From positions 9,346 to 73,345 of the forward strand of contig JAYRYZ010000026.1 in the NCBI GenBank assembly GCA_041916775.1: a DNA stretch of 64,000 bases, read 5' to 3'. Shown here piece by piece: positions 1-8,188 of this stretch (positions within the stretch are counted from its first letter, which is position 1; each line of letters opens with the position of its first letter). The DNA comes from UBA2357 sp041916775 (GTDB lineage: Bacteria; Pseudomonadota; Gammaproteobacteria; Burkholderiales; Rhodocyclaceae). Made by a program: the position numbers and the translations under genes. The notes beneath the pieces were generated by a model. That model saw only the letters and a list, made by a program, of their open reading frames with translations, searched no databases and was not told the origin of the DNA.

Positions 1-358
1 AGCGCTCGGCATGACGCAGGCGGCCATGCTGCGGGTCGGCGATCGCGGCATGGGCAAGGAGCAGTTGGCGCGGCGCGAAGCGGCTCGGGTTGTCCTCGCC
101 CTCGAGTGTGCGCACACGGAAGAAGGTCACCTGAAAGCCGCGCTCGCGTCCGGCCGCATCCTCCAGCCAGCCGGTGATGTACCACCACTCGGTGCGGAAA
201 TCCGGATGCGCGCCGGTGTCTCGCGGGAAGTCGAGCAGCGTGCCGGGCAGAACCGGCGCATAGGCGGGCTGCGCAAACGCAGGGCGTACGACGAACAGGA
301 CCGCCGACAGCATCCACAACAGCAGCACAACGGCGGCACGCCGCGAGCGACCCGACAT
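1..358 (-). CDS. AttH-like lipocalin / carotenoid 1,2-hydratase-like protein (3' part cut by window edge)
   Basis: This gene runs off the left edge. Its ATG shares the A of the permease stop (TGATG), so it is translationally coupled to the ABC permease. The visible 119 residues begin with a signal peptide (about residues 1-30, ending in an Ala-Phe-Ala-Gln stretch). Next comes the family hallmark, an His-Pro-Asp-Phe-Arg-Thr-Glu-Trp-Trp-Tyr segment near residues 53-62. This is typical of AttH/CrtC-like lipocalins that sit beside FtsX-type ABC exporters. By family analogy it is a periplasmic or surface lipid-binding protein working with the transporter; the substrate is unknown. The protein is about one third complete here, so activity cannot be judged. 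Confidence 0.82.
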   Translation of the reverse strand, partial: MSGRSRRAAVVLLLWMLSAVLFVVRPAFAQPAYAPVLPGTLLDFPRDTGAHPDFRTEWWYITGWLEDAAGRERGFQVTFFRVRTLEGEDNPSRFAPRQLLLAHAAIADPQHGRLRHAER

Positions 359-2925
359 CACCAGTCCTCCCTCACCGCCCGCACCGCGCCACCGCGCATC
401 GCGTGTGCGCCGGCCAATCGCGCCGCAAGCGCGGCGAGCGCGACCAGGCTCGCGACGAAGACGAAGATGGACAACGCGGGCACCTCCAGGTCCATGCTCC
501 AGTGAAAGCTCTGCCGGTTGATGACCTCGATCAGTACCCACGCGATCGCTCCACCCGCGAGCGTGCCGTTGCACACGCCGATGAGCGCGGTGAGCGCGCC
601 CTCCAAGGCGAGCAGGCGGGCGATGTCGCGCCGCCGCAGGCCGAGATGGCGCAACATGCCGAACTCGCGTGCGCGGCTCGCGGCCAGGCCGGCGAAGGTG
701 GTCGCGATGCCGAAAAGGCCGATCAGCACCGCGATCGCCTCCATCAGGTAGGTGACGAGAAAGGTGCGATCGAAGATCTCCAGCGTGATCGCGCGGATCT
801 CGCCCGGCAGCGCCACATCCACGTTGCGCGCGCCGAAGTCGGCACGGATCTGCGCCGCCACCTGCCCGGCATCCTGCCCCGGCGCGAGCGTCACCGCGAG
901 GTCGTTGATGCGCAGGTCGCCACTCAGCGCGCGATAGGTCTCCAGCTCGACCACCAGCGCGCCATGCTGACGCGCATAGTCGCGCCAGATACCCGCCACC
1001 CGGAAGGTGCGTGCGACGCCCGCAATCGGCAGCGCCACCGCATCGCCCGGCGCGAGCCGCAACAGGTCGGACGCCGCCTCGGACAGCCACACCGGCGGCG
1101 CGCCGCGCAGATCCGCGGCAACCTCTGCCGCGCCGTCTGCGCCCGCCACCAGCGGCAGGCCACCGCTCGCTGCAACCGGCCGTGCGATCAGCGTCATCGG
1201 AAAGCGCTCGTCGATGAGGCGCAGTGTGTCGTAGCGTACCGCCGCAACCGCGACCACCCCCGTCATCGCGCCCACCCGCTGTGCCGCAGCCTCCTCGAGA
1301 AAGCCGCTCGCGCTCGCCGACGAGGCACGCACATAGAGATCCGCCGGCAGCACCTGCGCCAACCAGTCGTCCACCGAGGTGCGGAAGGACCCCACCATGA
1401 TCGCCATCGACACCGCCAGCGCCACGCTCGCGACGATGCCCGCACCCGCCACCACCGCCTGCCCCGGCATCGCCGCGAGACGCGACTGCGCGAGCCGCGC
1501 GAGCGTGCCGCCGAAGCGTCCGACCACGCCCATCAGCCCGCGCACCGCGCCGGGCATGAACAGCACCGCGGCGGCGAGCAGCGCCACCACCGCCGCATAG
1601 CCCGCGACCGGCACCCCGCCCAGCGGCGGCAAGGTGCATAGCAGCGCCGCCAGCGCACACAGGCCGAGCGCGGGCAGGTTGCGCGGACGTGCATCGAGCG
1701 CCCGCGCCTCGTCGCCGGCCCGCAGCGCCCGTGCCGGCACCAGCCGCGCCGCCTCGCGCGCCGGCAGCCACGCACCGCCCACGCCGGCGAGCACGCCCAG
1801 CCCGAGGTAGAGCAGGCTCCGCCCGGCATCGAAGCGCAGCGCCGGCTGCACGCCGCTGAAATACCCTGCGCCGAGATCGCCGCCGATGAGCGAGAACGCA
1901 AGCCCGGTCAGGCCGTAGGCGAGCGCCACGCCGAGCGCGCCGCCGACCAGGCCGAGCACCGCACCCTCCGCGAGCAAGCCATGGAACAGCACGCCGCGCG
2001 GCAAACCCAGCGCGCGCAGGAAGGCCAGCTCGCGGCGGCGGCGCACCACCGCGAGCACCTGGGTCGAGAACACGAGGAAGGCGCCGGTAAGGAGCGCGAT
2101 CGCCGCCAGCATGGTGAGATTCACCCGGTAGGCGCGCGACAGGTTGGCCGCCTGCGAGGCCGCCACTTCGGGGGCGAGCACCGACAGGCCGGGCGGCACG
2201 AGGGCGCCCAGCGCCTCGCGGGCGGCATCGACCGACACGCCCTGCGCGAGACGGATATCGATGCGGCTCAGGCGCCCCACCCGGTCGAACACCTTTTGCG
2301 CCGCAGCGATGTCCATCACGCCGAAGGCGTCGCCCGCCGGCGCGCCCGGCACGCTGCCCGCGACCCGCAGGCTCAGCTCGCTCAGCCCGGCCTGCACCGC
2401 GAGGCGCTCGCCCGCGGCGAGATCCAGCCGCGCCATCGCCGCCGCACTGAGGAACAGCGCGTCCTCGCGCAGCAGTGCAAACGCGGCACGGCCGTCGGTC
2501 CCGTCCTGGGCGGCGGCGGGCATCAACGCCGGGGTTACCGCAGGGACACGGAAGACGTCGACGCCGAACACGCGCAGCGTCTGCCCTTCGCGGCCGGGCT
2601 GACCGTCCTCCGGGCGCTCGCGCCCGGGCAGGCGCGCCTCGATCTCGAGCACCGGGCTCGCAACCGCGACATGCGGGTGCTGCGCGATCGCGGCATACAG
2701 CGCATCGTCGAAGCCGTTGCGCGGCCCGATCACCTGCAGGTCCGCCTCGCCGCTGATGAGGCGGATGCCGCGACCGAACTCGTCGAGCGCGGCCGAGTGG
2801 ATGAGCTGCACCGCGAGCCCGAGCGCCACCCCGAGCGCGAGCGCGAACAGCGACAGCGCGCTCGCGAGCCGCCGCCGCCACAGGCTGGAGACGAAGATGC
2901 GCAGCACCGCGCGCCGCAGGCTCAA
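358..2925 (-). CDS. FtsX/MacB-type ABC transporter permease, double-length (AttF/AttG-like)
   Basis: Predicted inner-membrane permease of 855 residues with two FtsX-like halves, as in AttF-type and lipoprotein-export ABC systems. A transmembrane segment at about residues 15-35 is followed by a MacB-like periplasmic domain, three membrane helices around 255-380, further helices, a second periplasmic domain and a C-terminal helix bundle. I chose the TTG at 2925 because it overlaps the ATPase stop by four bases and has GAGGAG eight bases upstream; a GTG 18 bases inside is the alternative. The gene forms an operon with the upstream ATPase and the downstream AttH-like lipocalin. The architecture suggests a mechanotransmission-type exporter of an envelope lipid or metabolite. 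The substrate is not deducible. Confidence 0.85.
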   Translation of the reverse strand: MSLRRAVLRIFVSSLWRRRLASALSLFALALGVALGLAVQLIHSAALDEFGRGIRLISGEADLQVIGPRNGFDDALYAAIAQHPHVAVASPVLEIEARLPGRERPEDGQPGREGQTLRVFGVDVFRVPAVTPALMPAAAQDGTDGRAAFALLREDALFLSAAAMARLDLAAGERLAVQAGLSELSLRVAGSVPGAPAGDAFGVMDIAAAQKVFDRVGRLSRIDIRLAQGVSVDAAREALGALVPPGLSVLAPEVAASQAANLSRAYRVNLTMLAAIALLTGAFLVFSTQVLAVVRRRRELAFLRALGLPRGVLFHGLLAEGAVLGLVGGALGVALAYGLTGLAFSLIGGDLGAGYFSGVQPALRFDAGRSLLYLGLGVLAGVGGAWLPAREAARLVPARALRAGDEARALDARPRNLPALGLCALAALLCTLPPLGGVPVAGYAAVVALLAAAVLFMPGAVRGLMGVVGRFGGTLARLAQSRLAAMPGQAVVAGAGIVASVALAVSMAIMVGSFRTSVDDWLAQVLPADLYVRASSASASGFLEEAAAQRVGAMTGVVAVAAVRYDTLRLIDERFPMTLIARPVAASGGLPLVAGADGAAEVAADLRGAPPVWLSEAASDLLRLAPGDAVALPIAGVARTFRVAGIWRDYARQHGALVVELETYRALSGDLRINDLAVTLAPGQDAGQVAAQIRADFGARNVDVALPGEIRAITLEIFDRTFLVTYLMEAIAVLIGLFGIATTFAGLAASRAREFGMLRHLGLRRRDIARLLALEGALTALIGVCNGTLAGGAIAWVLIEVINRQSFHWSMDLEVPALSIFVFVASLVALAALAARLAGAHAMRGGAVRAVREDW

Positions 2926-3596
2926 GCGCGCGCCTCCTCGGCCAGCCCCTGGCGCGACAGGCGCAACACCCGGTCGCAACGCGCCGCGGCGGCATGCGAG
3001 TGGGTGACGACGAGCCCGACCGCGCCCGCCTCGCGCACGCTGGCGAGAAGCAGGTCCAGCACCTCCATCGCGCGCTCCGGGTCGAGGTTGCCGGTGGGCT
3101 CGTCGGCCAGCACCACCTGCGGGCGATGTACCAGCGCACGCGCGATCGCCACACGCTGCAGTTCGCCACCGGAAAGATGCGCCGGCCAGTCGTCGGCGCG
3201 CGCACCCAGGCCCACCCGCGCAAGCATGTCGCACGCACGCCGCGCGGCCTCGGCGTCGGGCACGCCGAGCAACCACAGCGGCAGCGCCACGTTCGCGTCG
3301 AGCCTGAGGTGCGGCAGGATGTGGAAGGCCTGGAACACGAAGCCGAAGGCCTGCCGCCGCAGCAGCGCCCAGCCGTCGTCATCGAGCCCGTCGAGCAGGC
3401 GCTCGCCGAGCCGGATGGTGCCGCCGTCGATCGGCTCGAGGCCGGCCACACAATTCAGCAGCGTGGATTTGCCGACGCCGGATTCACCCATGATCGCGAC
3501 GCACTCGCCCGGCTGCAGCCGCAGCGAGACGTCGCCGAAAAGCGCCAGCGCCGGGTCGGCCGGCGCACGTTTGTGGAGTCTGTCGAGAACGAGCAT
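2922..3596 (-). CDS. LolD/MacB-type ABC transporter ATP-binding subunit
   Basis: Predicted 224-residue cytoplasmic ATPase that powers the adjacent FtsX-like permease. It has a Walker A motif (GESGVGKST, about residues 36-44), an ABC signature (LSGGELQRVAIARAL) and a Walker B motif (VVLADEPTGNLD, the form typical of the LolD/MacB/FtsE group). The start at 3596 gives the usual family length; no strong Shine-Dalgarno is visible, so the start could lie slightly upstream. It is the first gene of a three-gene operon (ATPase, permease, lipocalin) reading leftward. It is divergent from hpnC across a 272-bp region. It might serve envelope lipid traffic, but its link to the neighbouring squalene genes is only positional. 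Confidence 0.88.
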   Translation of the reverse strand: MLVLDRLHKRAPADPALALFGDVSLRLQPGECVAIMGESGVGKSTLLNCVAGLEPIDGGTIRLGERLLDGLDDDGWALLRRQAFGFVFQAFHILPHLRLDANVALPLWLLGVPDAEAARRACDMLARVGLGARADDWPAHLSGGELQRVAIARALVHRPQVVLADEPTGNLDPERAMEVLDLLLASVREAGAVGLVVTHSHAAAARCDRVLRLSRQGLAEEARA

Positions 3597-3852
3597 GGGG
3601 GCATTGACCGCAGCCGGCCGCGCGAGTGCGGCGCACAGTGAAAAAACACAGGGAAGACGGCAAACGCCCGGATGATTGCACAGCCGGGGCGCGACGCCCA
3701 CCGCCGCAACCGACGAACGCTGCGCACGCGGCACACAGCCGCACTCGGCCCACGCGGCGCAAGGCTGCATTCCTCCCACTCGGCGCACAGCCGCCCGGGT
3801 CGCCCCGCCCCCGCACATCGACATGCACGCAAGACCGCCACGGTCGATCGCG

Positions 3853-3858
3853 TATACT
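3853..3858 (+). promoter_or_regulatory. Possible -10 box for hpnCDE
   Basis: TATACT lies 10 bases before the hpnC ATG, so a transcript starting about seven bases downstream would be nearly leaderless. There is no convincing -35 hexamer at the right distance. The rest of the 272-bp ATPase/hpnC intergenic region is GC-rich with short imperfect CGGC(A/G)CACAGCCGC repeats and no obvious gene. Confidence 0.35.
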
Positions 3859-3868
3859 CCGGCGCGCC

Positions 3869-4705
3869 ATGCCGGTCGATCACTACGAGAATTTCCCTGT
3901 AGCCTCCCTGTTGCTGCCCGCGCACCTGCGCGAGCCGGTGGAGGCGATCTACGCCTTCGCGCGCAGCGCCGACGATCTCGCCGACGAGGGCGACGATCCG
4001 CCGCCGCTGCGGCTCGCGCGGCTCGGCGCCTACCGCGCGGCGCTGGATGCGATCGAGGCGGGGCGTCACACCGCCGACGACGTGCCGCGCGCGATGTTCG
4101 AGCGCCTTGCGGCGAACATCGCGCGCTGGTCGCTGCCGATCGACTTGCTGCGCGATCTCCTCGACGCCTTCGCGCAGGACGTGGTGCAGACCCGCCACGC
4201 CGACTTCCCGGCGCTGCTCGACTACTGCCGCCGCTCGGCGAACCCGGTGGGCCGGCTGTTGCTGCACCTGTACAATGCCGCCGAACACGAGAACCTGCGC
4301 ATGTCGGACGCGATCTGCACCAGCCTGCAGCTGATCAACTTCTGGCAGGACGTCGCCATCGACTGGCAAAAGGCGCGCATCTACCTGCCGCAGGACGACA
4401 TGGCGCGTTTCGGCGTCACCGAGTCGCAGCTTGCCGAAGGCCGCTGCGACTCGGCATGGCAAGCGCTGATGGCGTTCGAGGTCGAGCGCGCGCGCGCGAT
4501 GATGCTCGCGGGGGCGCCGCTCGCGCTGCGACTGCCCGGACGCATGGGCTGGGAGCTGCGCCTGGTGGTACTGGGCGGGCTCGCGGTCCTCGCGCGGATC
4601 GAGGCGGTCGGGTACGACGTGTTCACACGCCGACCCACGCTCGGCCGGGCCGACTGGGCGGGCATCGCGATACGGGCACTGCGTTTCACACCGGGCAAGC
4701 ATTGA
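3869..4705 (+). CDS. hpnC: Hydroxysqualene synthase HpnC
   Basis: Squalene/phytoene synthase-family enzyme of 278 residues. In the HpnCDE route HpnD makes presqualene diphosphate, HpnC converts it to hydroxysqualene and HpnE reduces this to squalene. The sequence shows the first Asp-rich motif at residues 35-40 (DDLADE) and the second near 160 (NFWQDVAIDW), plus the RSANPVGRLLL block typical of HpnC. The start was chosen because the preceding in-frame extension is low-complexity and unlike the family. The stop overlaps the hpnD start (TGATG), showing tight coupling. No squalene-hopene cyclase is visible in the window, so the end product (hopanoids or free squalene) cannot be told from this sequence. 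Confidence 0.93.
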   Translation: MPVDHYENFPVASLLLPAHLREPVEAIYAFARSADDLADEGDDPPPLRLARLGAYRAALDAIEAGRHTADDVPRAMFERLAANIARWSLPIDLLRDLLDAFAQDVVQTRHADFPALLDYCRRSANPVGRLLLHLYNAAEHENLRMSDAICTSLQLINFWQDVAIDWQKARIYLPQDDMARFGVTESQLAEGRCDSAWQALMAFEVERARAMMLAGAPLALRLPGRMGWELRLVVLGGLAVLARIEAVGYDVFTRRPTLGRADWAGIAIRALRFTPGKH

Positions 4706-5538
4706 TGAATCCTCACGACTACTGTCAGGAACGCGCCGCAGCGAGCGGCTCGAGCTTCTACTACAGCTTCCTGTTCCTGCCGCAGGAGCGCCGCCAGGCG
4801 ATCACCGCGCTGTATGCGTTCTGCCGCGAGGTGGACGACGTCGTCGATGAATGCAACGACGTGCAGATCGCCCAGACCAAGCTCGACTGGTGGCGCGCCG
4901 AGGTGGACCGCATCTTCGACGGCGAGCCCAGCCACCCGGTCGGGCAGGCGCTGCGCGAGGTGGGTCAACGCTTCAACCTGCCGCGCGAACAGCTGCTCGA
5001 GATCATCGACGGCATGGCGATGGATCTCAGCCAGACGCGCTACCTCGACTTCAAGAACCTGCAGCTCTACTGCTACCGCGTCGCGAGCGTGGTCGGCCTG
5101 CTCGCGGCCGAGATCTTCGGCTACGAGAACCGCCAGACGCTGCGCTATGCGCACGACCTGGGGCTGGCCTTCCAGCTCACCAACATCATCCGCGACGTGG
5201 GCGAGGATGCGCGGCGCGGCCGCATCTACCTGCCGATCGACGAGTTGCAGCGCTTCAACGTGCCCGCCAAGGAGATCACCGAGGCGGTTCACTCGGAGCG
5301 TTTCGTCGAACTGATGCGCTTTCAGGCCGAGCGTGCGCGCAAGTTCTACGACCAGGCCTTCGCCGCGCTGCCCGCGGAGGACCGCAAGCGGCAGCGCCCC
5401 GGGCTGGTGATGGCGGCGATCTACCGCACCCTGCTCGAGGAAATCGAGCGCGACGGCTTCCTGGTGCTGGACCGCCGCACCTCGCTCACGCCGCTGCGCA
5501 AGATCTGGCTTGCCGGCACCACCTGGATGAGGGCCTGA
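4705..5538 (+). CDS. hpnD: Presqualene diphosphate synthase HpnD
   Basis: 277-residue squalene/phytoene synthase-family enzyme predicted to condense two farnesyl diphosphates to presqualene diphosphate, the first step of the HpnCDE pathway. Visible signatures are the SFYYSFLFLP block near residues 17-26, the first Asp-rich motif at 44-49 (DDVVDE), a GMAMDL segment near 107, and the second Asp-rich motif (IIRDVGED). The ATG shares a base with the hpnC stop, and hpnE begins four bases after this stop, so the three genes form one translationally coupled operon. Length is normal for the family and no catalytic residue looks missing. Confidence 0.94.
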   Translation: MNPHDYCQERAAASGSSFYYSFLFLPQERRQAITALYAFCREVDDVVDECNDVQIAQTKLDWWRAEVDRIFDGEPSHPVGQALREVGQRFNLPREQLLEIIDGMAMDLSQTRYLDFKNLQLYCYRVASVVGLLAAEIFGYENRQTLRYAHDLGLAFQLTNIIRDVGEDARRGRIYLPIDELQRFNVPAKEITEAVHSERFVELMRFQAERARKFYDQAFAALPAEDRKRQRPGLVMAAIYRTLLEEIERDGFLVLDRRTSLTPLRKIWLAGTTWMRA

Positions 5539-5542
5539 GCGC

Positions 5543-6853
5543 ATGAGCCAGTCGATCGCGATCATCGGCGGTGGCTACGCGGGGCTCGCTTGCGCGGTGG
5601 AGCTCACCCGCGCCGGCCACCAGGTGACGGTGTTCGAGCGCTCGCAGCTGATGGGCGGGCGCGCCCGACGGGTGGACAAGGACGGCTGGTCGGTGGATAA
5701 CGGCCAGCACATCCTCATCGGCGCCTACACCGAACTCACCCGCCTGCTGCGCCTCACCGGCGTGTCGCCCAAGGTGCTGGAGCGCATGCCGCTCACGCTG
5801 CACGTACCGGGCAGGCTGCACCTGCGCGCGGCGGCCCTGCCCGCGCCGCTGCACCTTGCAATTGGAATCCTCACCGCACGCGGGCTGGACTGGGCCGACC
5901 GCAAGGCGATGATCCGCCTCATGCGCTACCTGAAGCAGCGCGACTACCGCGTCGAACCCGAGCTCACGGTGAAGAAGCTGCTGCAGCTCACCCAGCAGAC
6001 CGAGCGCTGCACCACGCTCGTCTGGAACCCGCTGTGCGTGGCTGCCCTGAACACGCCTGCGGCGGACGCCTCGGCGCTGGTGTTCGCGAACGTGCTGCGC
6101 GACTCGCTCGGCGCGGATGCCAGCGCGAGCGAGCTGTTGCTGCCGCGCGTCGATCTGTCCGAGCTCTTCCCGGTGCAGGCGGCGCGCTATCTCGCCACGC
6201 GCCGCGGGCGCATCCACACCGCCTGCGGCATCACCGGCATCGAAGCACTGCAGGGCTCACCCGCAGCGGGCTTCCGCCTTGCCGGCAACCCGAGCGCGAG
6301 CGAGATCTTCGACCAGGTCGTCATCGCCGCCGCGCCCTATCACGCGGCGAGCCTGCTGCTCTCGGCGGGCGGCTGCGACCGGCTCGCGCGCCAGATCGAC
6401 GAGTTGCCCTTCGAGCCGATCACCACGGTGTACTTCGCGCTCGGCGCAGGCATCACCCTCCCCTGGCCGATGATCGGCCTTGCCGACGGCCCGGCGCAGT
6501 GGGCTTTCGACCGCGGCCGCCTGGGCGGACGGCCGGGGCTGCTCGCGATGGTGATCAGCGCCCGGGGGCCACACGAATCGCTGTCGCGCGACGATCTCGA
6601 GATCGCGGTGCATCGCCAGCTCGAGAAGGAGCTCGGGCAGCGTCTGCCGACGCCGGAGTGGGCGATGACGATCACCGAGAAGCGCGCCACGCTCTCCTGT
6701 CGCCCCGGCCTCGCCCGCCCGGATGCGCGCACGCCGTTGACCGGCCTGTGGCTCGCCGGGGACTACCTCGACTCACCGTATCCGTCCACGCTCGAGTCTG
6801 CGGTCCGCTCGGGCGTCGCCGTGGCCGGCGCGATCGCGCGCAACGCCGGCTGA
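5543..6853 (+). CDS. hpnE: Hydroxysqualene dehydroxylase HpnE
   Basis: 436-residue FAD-dependent amine-oxidase/phytoene-desaturase-like enzyme that reduces hydroxysqualene to squalene. The N-terminal dinucleotide-binding motif (IIGGGYAGLACAVEL, about residues 6-20) is followed by an acidic residue closing the Rossmann fold. The C-terminus has the FAD-contact block (LAGDYLDSPYPSTLESAVRSG). It is the last gene of the hpnCDE operon, four bases after hpnD. It converges on the ybbA-like gene with only 21 bases between stops, and I see no obvious terminator there. Confidence 0.92.
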   Translation: MSQSIAIIGGGYAGLACAVELTRAGHQVTVFERSQLMGGRARRVDKDGWSVDNGQHILIGAYTELTRLLRLTGVSPKVLERMPLTLHVPGRLHLRAAALPAPLHLAIGILTARGLDWADRKAMIRLMRYLKQRDYRVEPELTVKKLLQLTQQTERCTTLVWNPLCVAALNTPAADASALVFANVLRDSLGADASASELLLPRVDLSELFPVQAARYLATRRGRIHTACGITGIEALQGSPAAGFRLAGNPSASEIFDQVVIAAAPYHAASLLLSAGGCDRLARQIDELPFEPITTVYFALGAGITLPWPMIGLADGPAQWAFDRGRLGGRPGLLAMVISARGPHESLSRDDLEIAVHRQLEKELGQRLPTPEWAMTITEKRATLSCRPGLARPDARTPLTGLWLAGDYLDSPYPSTLESAVRSGVAVAGAIARNAG

Positions 6854-6874
6854 GAGCTTGCGCAGGAGACGACG

Positions 6875-7549
6875 TCAGGCGGAGGGTCCGCGCACCGCCT
6901 CGAGCCTGCCCGCCTGCATGCGCAACATGCGCCCGCAGCGCGCCGCGAGGCTCTCGTCGTGGGTGACGAGGATGAGCGTGGTGCCGGCCTCGCGGTTGAG
7001 GCGGAACATCAGCTCGATCACCGCCGCGCCGGTCGCGGCGTCGAGGTTGCCGGTGGGTTCGTCCGCCAGCAGGAGGCGCGGCCCGGGCGCGAAGGCGCGC
7101 GCCAGCGCCACGCGCTGCTGCTCGCCACCGGAGAGGTGCTTGGGGTAGTGCTGCCGCCGCGCCTCGAGCCCGACCCGCGCGAGCCAGCCTTCGGCGACTG
7201 CGCGCGGATTGTCATGCCCGGCCAGCTCCAGCGGCAGCATCACGTTCTCCAGCGCCGTCAGCGCCGGCAGGAGCTGGAAGGACTGGAACACGAAGCCGAC
7301 CGCAGCCCCGCGCAATGCAGCGCGCGCGTCCTCGTCGAGGGCGAAGAGGTCCTGACCTTCGATACGCACGCTGCCGCTGCCGGGAACATCCAGGCCGGCG
7401 AGCAATCCGAGCAGGGTCGATTTGCCCGAGCCGGAGGCGCCGACGATCGCAACAGACTCGCCCGGCGCGACGGAGAACGACACATCCTCGAGGATGTGCA
7501 GCACGCCGTCCGCGACGGGTACACTCTTGCCCAACCCGGCAACTTCCAT
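6875..7549 (-). CDS. ybbA: YbbA-like ABC transporter ATP-binding protein
   Basis: Predicted cytoplasmic ATPase of 224 residues in the LolD/YbbA group, with Walker A (GASGSGKST), signature (LSGGEQQRVALARAF) and Walker B (LLLADEPTGNLD). In E. coli ybbA is divergent from tesA, and the same arrangement is seen here. The partner YbbP-type permease would normally follow, but hpnE occupies the downstream side, so the permease is absent at this locus. The start is uncertain: the ATG at 7549 leaves 19 bases before tesA, whereas an ATG at 7585 has a better AGGAAA ribosome site but would overlap the tesA start. The substrate is unknown. Confidence 0.8.
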   Translation of the reverse strand: MEVAGLGKSVPVADGVLHILEDVSFSVAPGESVAIVGASGSGKSTLLGLLAGLDVPGSGSVRIEGQDLFALDEDARAALRGAAVGFVFQSFQLLPALTALENVMLPLELAGHDNPRAVAEGWLARVGLEARRQHYPKHLSGGEQQRVALARAFAPGPRLLLADEPTGNLDAATGAAVIELMFRLNREAGTTLILVTHDESLAARCGRMLRMQAGRLEAVRGPSA

Positions 7550-7568
7550 CACCGGCCTGGAGAACTCA

Positions 7569-8180
7569 ATGCGGTTTGCATCCATCGCGATTCTTTTCCT
7601 GTTTGCGCTCGGCGGCAACATTGCCCACGCCGCAACGATTCTGGTCTGGGGAGACAGCCTCTCGGCCGGCTACGGGCTGAAACCCGACGAGGCTGCCTGG
7701 CCCACCCTGCTGCAGACGCGGCTCCAGCAGAAAGGGTTCCCGCACACGGTGGTGAACGGCAGCGTCAGCGGCGAGACCTCGGCCGGCGGACGCACCCGCC
7801 TGCCCGCCGCGCTGGAGCGCCACAAGCCGGACATCCTGATCCTCGAGCTCGGCGCCAACGACGGCCTGCGCGGTCTGCCGCCCCAGCTGATGCGCGACAA
7901 CCTCGCCGCGATGATCGACGCTGCCGAGGCCATCGGCGCCCGGGTGCTGCTCGCCGGCATGCGCATGCCACCGAACTACGGCCCGGCCTACACCCGCCGC
8001 TTCGAGGAGACCTTCCATGCGCTCGCCGACGCCCGCCGGCTCGCCTTCACGCCCTTCCTGATGGAAGGTTTCGCAGACCAACCCACGCTCTTCCAGAGCG
8101 ACGGCATCCACCCCACCGCCGAGGCGCAGCCGCGCATCCTCGACAACATCTGGGCTGCGCTGCTGCCGCTCCTCGAGTAA
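7569..8180 (+). CDS. tesA: TesA-like SGNH-hydrolase: periplasmic arylesterase / acyl-CoA thioesterase I / lysophospholipase L1
   Basis: 203-residue secreted hydrolase. A signal peptide covers about residues 1-21 (cleavage after Ala-His-Ala). The SGNH blocks are all visible: GDSLSAGYG with nucleophile Ser30, the Gly/Asn block (LELGANDGLRG), and SDGIHPTAEA with Asp178 and His181 completing the triad. Family members hydrolyse acyl-CoA, aryl esters and lysophospholipids in the periplasm. The ATG at 7569 was chosen for its signal peptide and a TGGAG ribosome site. It is divergent from the ybbA-like gene with almost no space between, so promoters probably lie inside each other's coding start. Confidence 0.9.
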   Translation: MRFASIAILFLFALGGNIAHAATILVWGDSLSAGYGLKPDEAAWPTLLQTRLQQKGFPHTVVNGSVSGETSAGGRTRLPAALERHKPDILILELGANDGLRGLPPQLMRDNLAAMIDAAEAIGARVLLAGMRMPPNYGPAYTRRFEETFHALADARRLAFTPFLMEGFADQPTLFQSDGIHPTAEAQPRILDNIWAALLPLLE

Positions 8181-8188
8181 GTGCCGCG

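Noticed and set aside
1981..3675. Plus-strand open frame over the ABC permease/ATPase
   Set aside because: Low-complexity translation and overlap with two well-supported genes.
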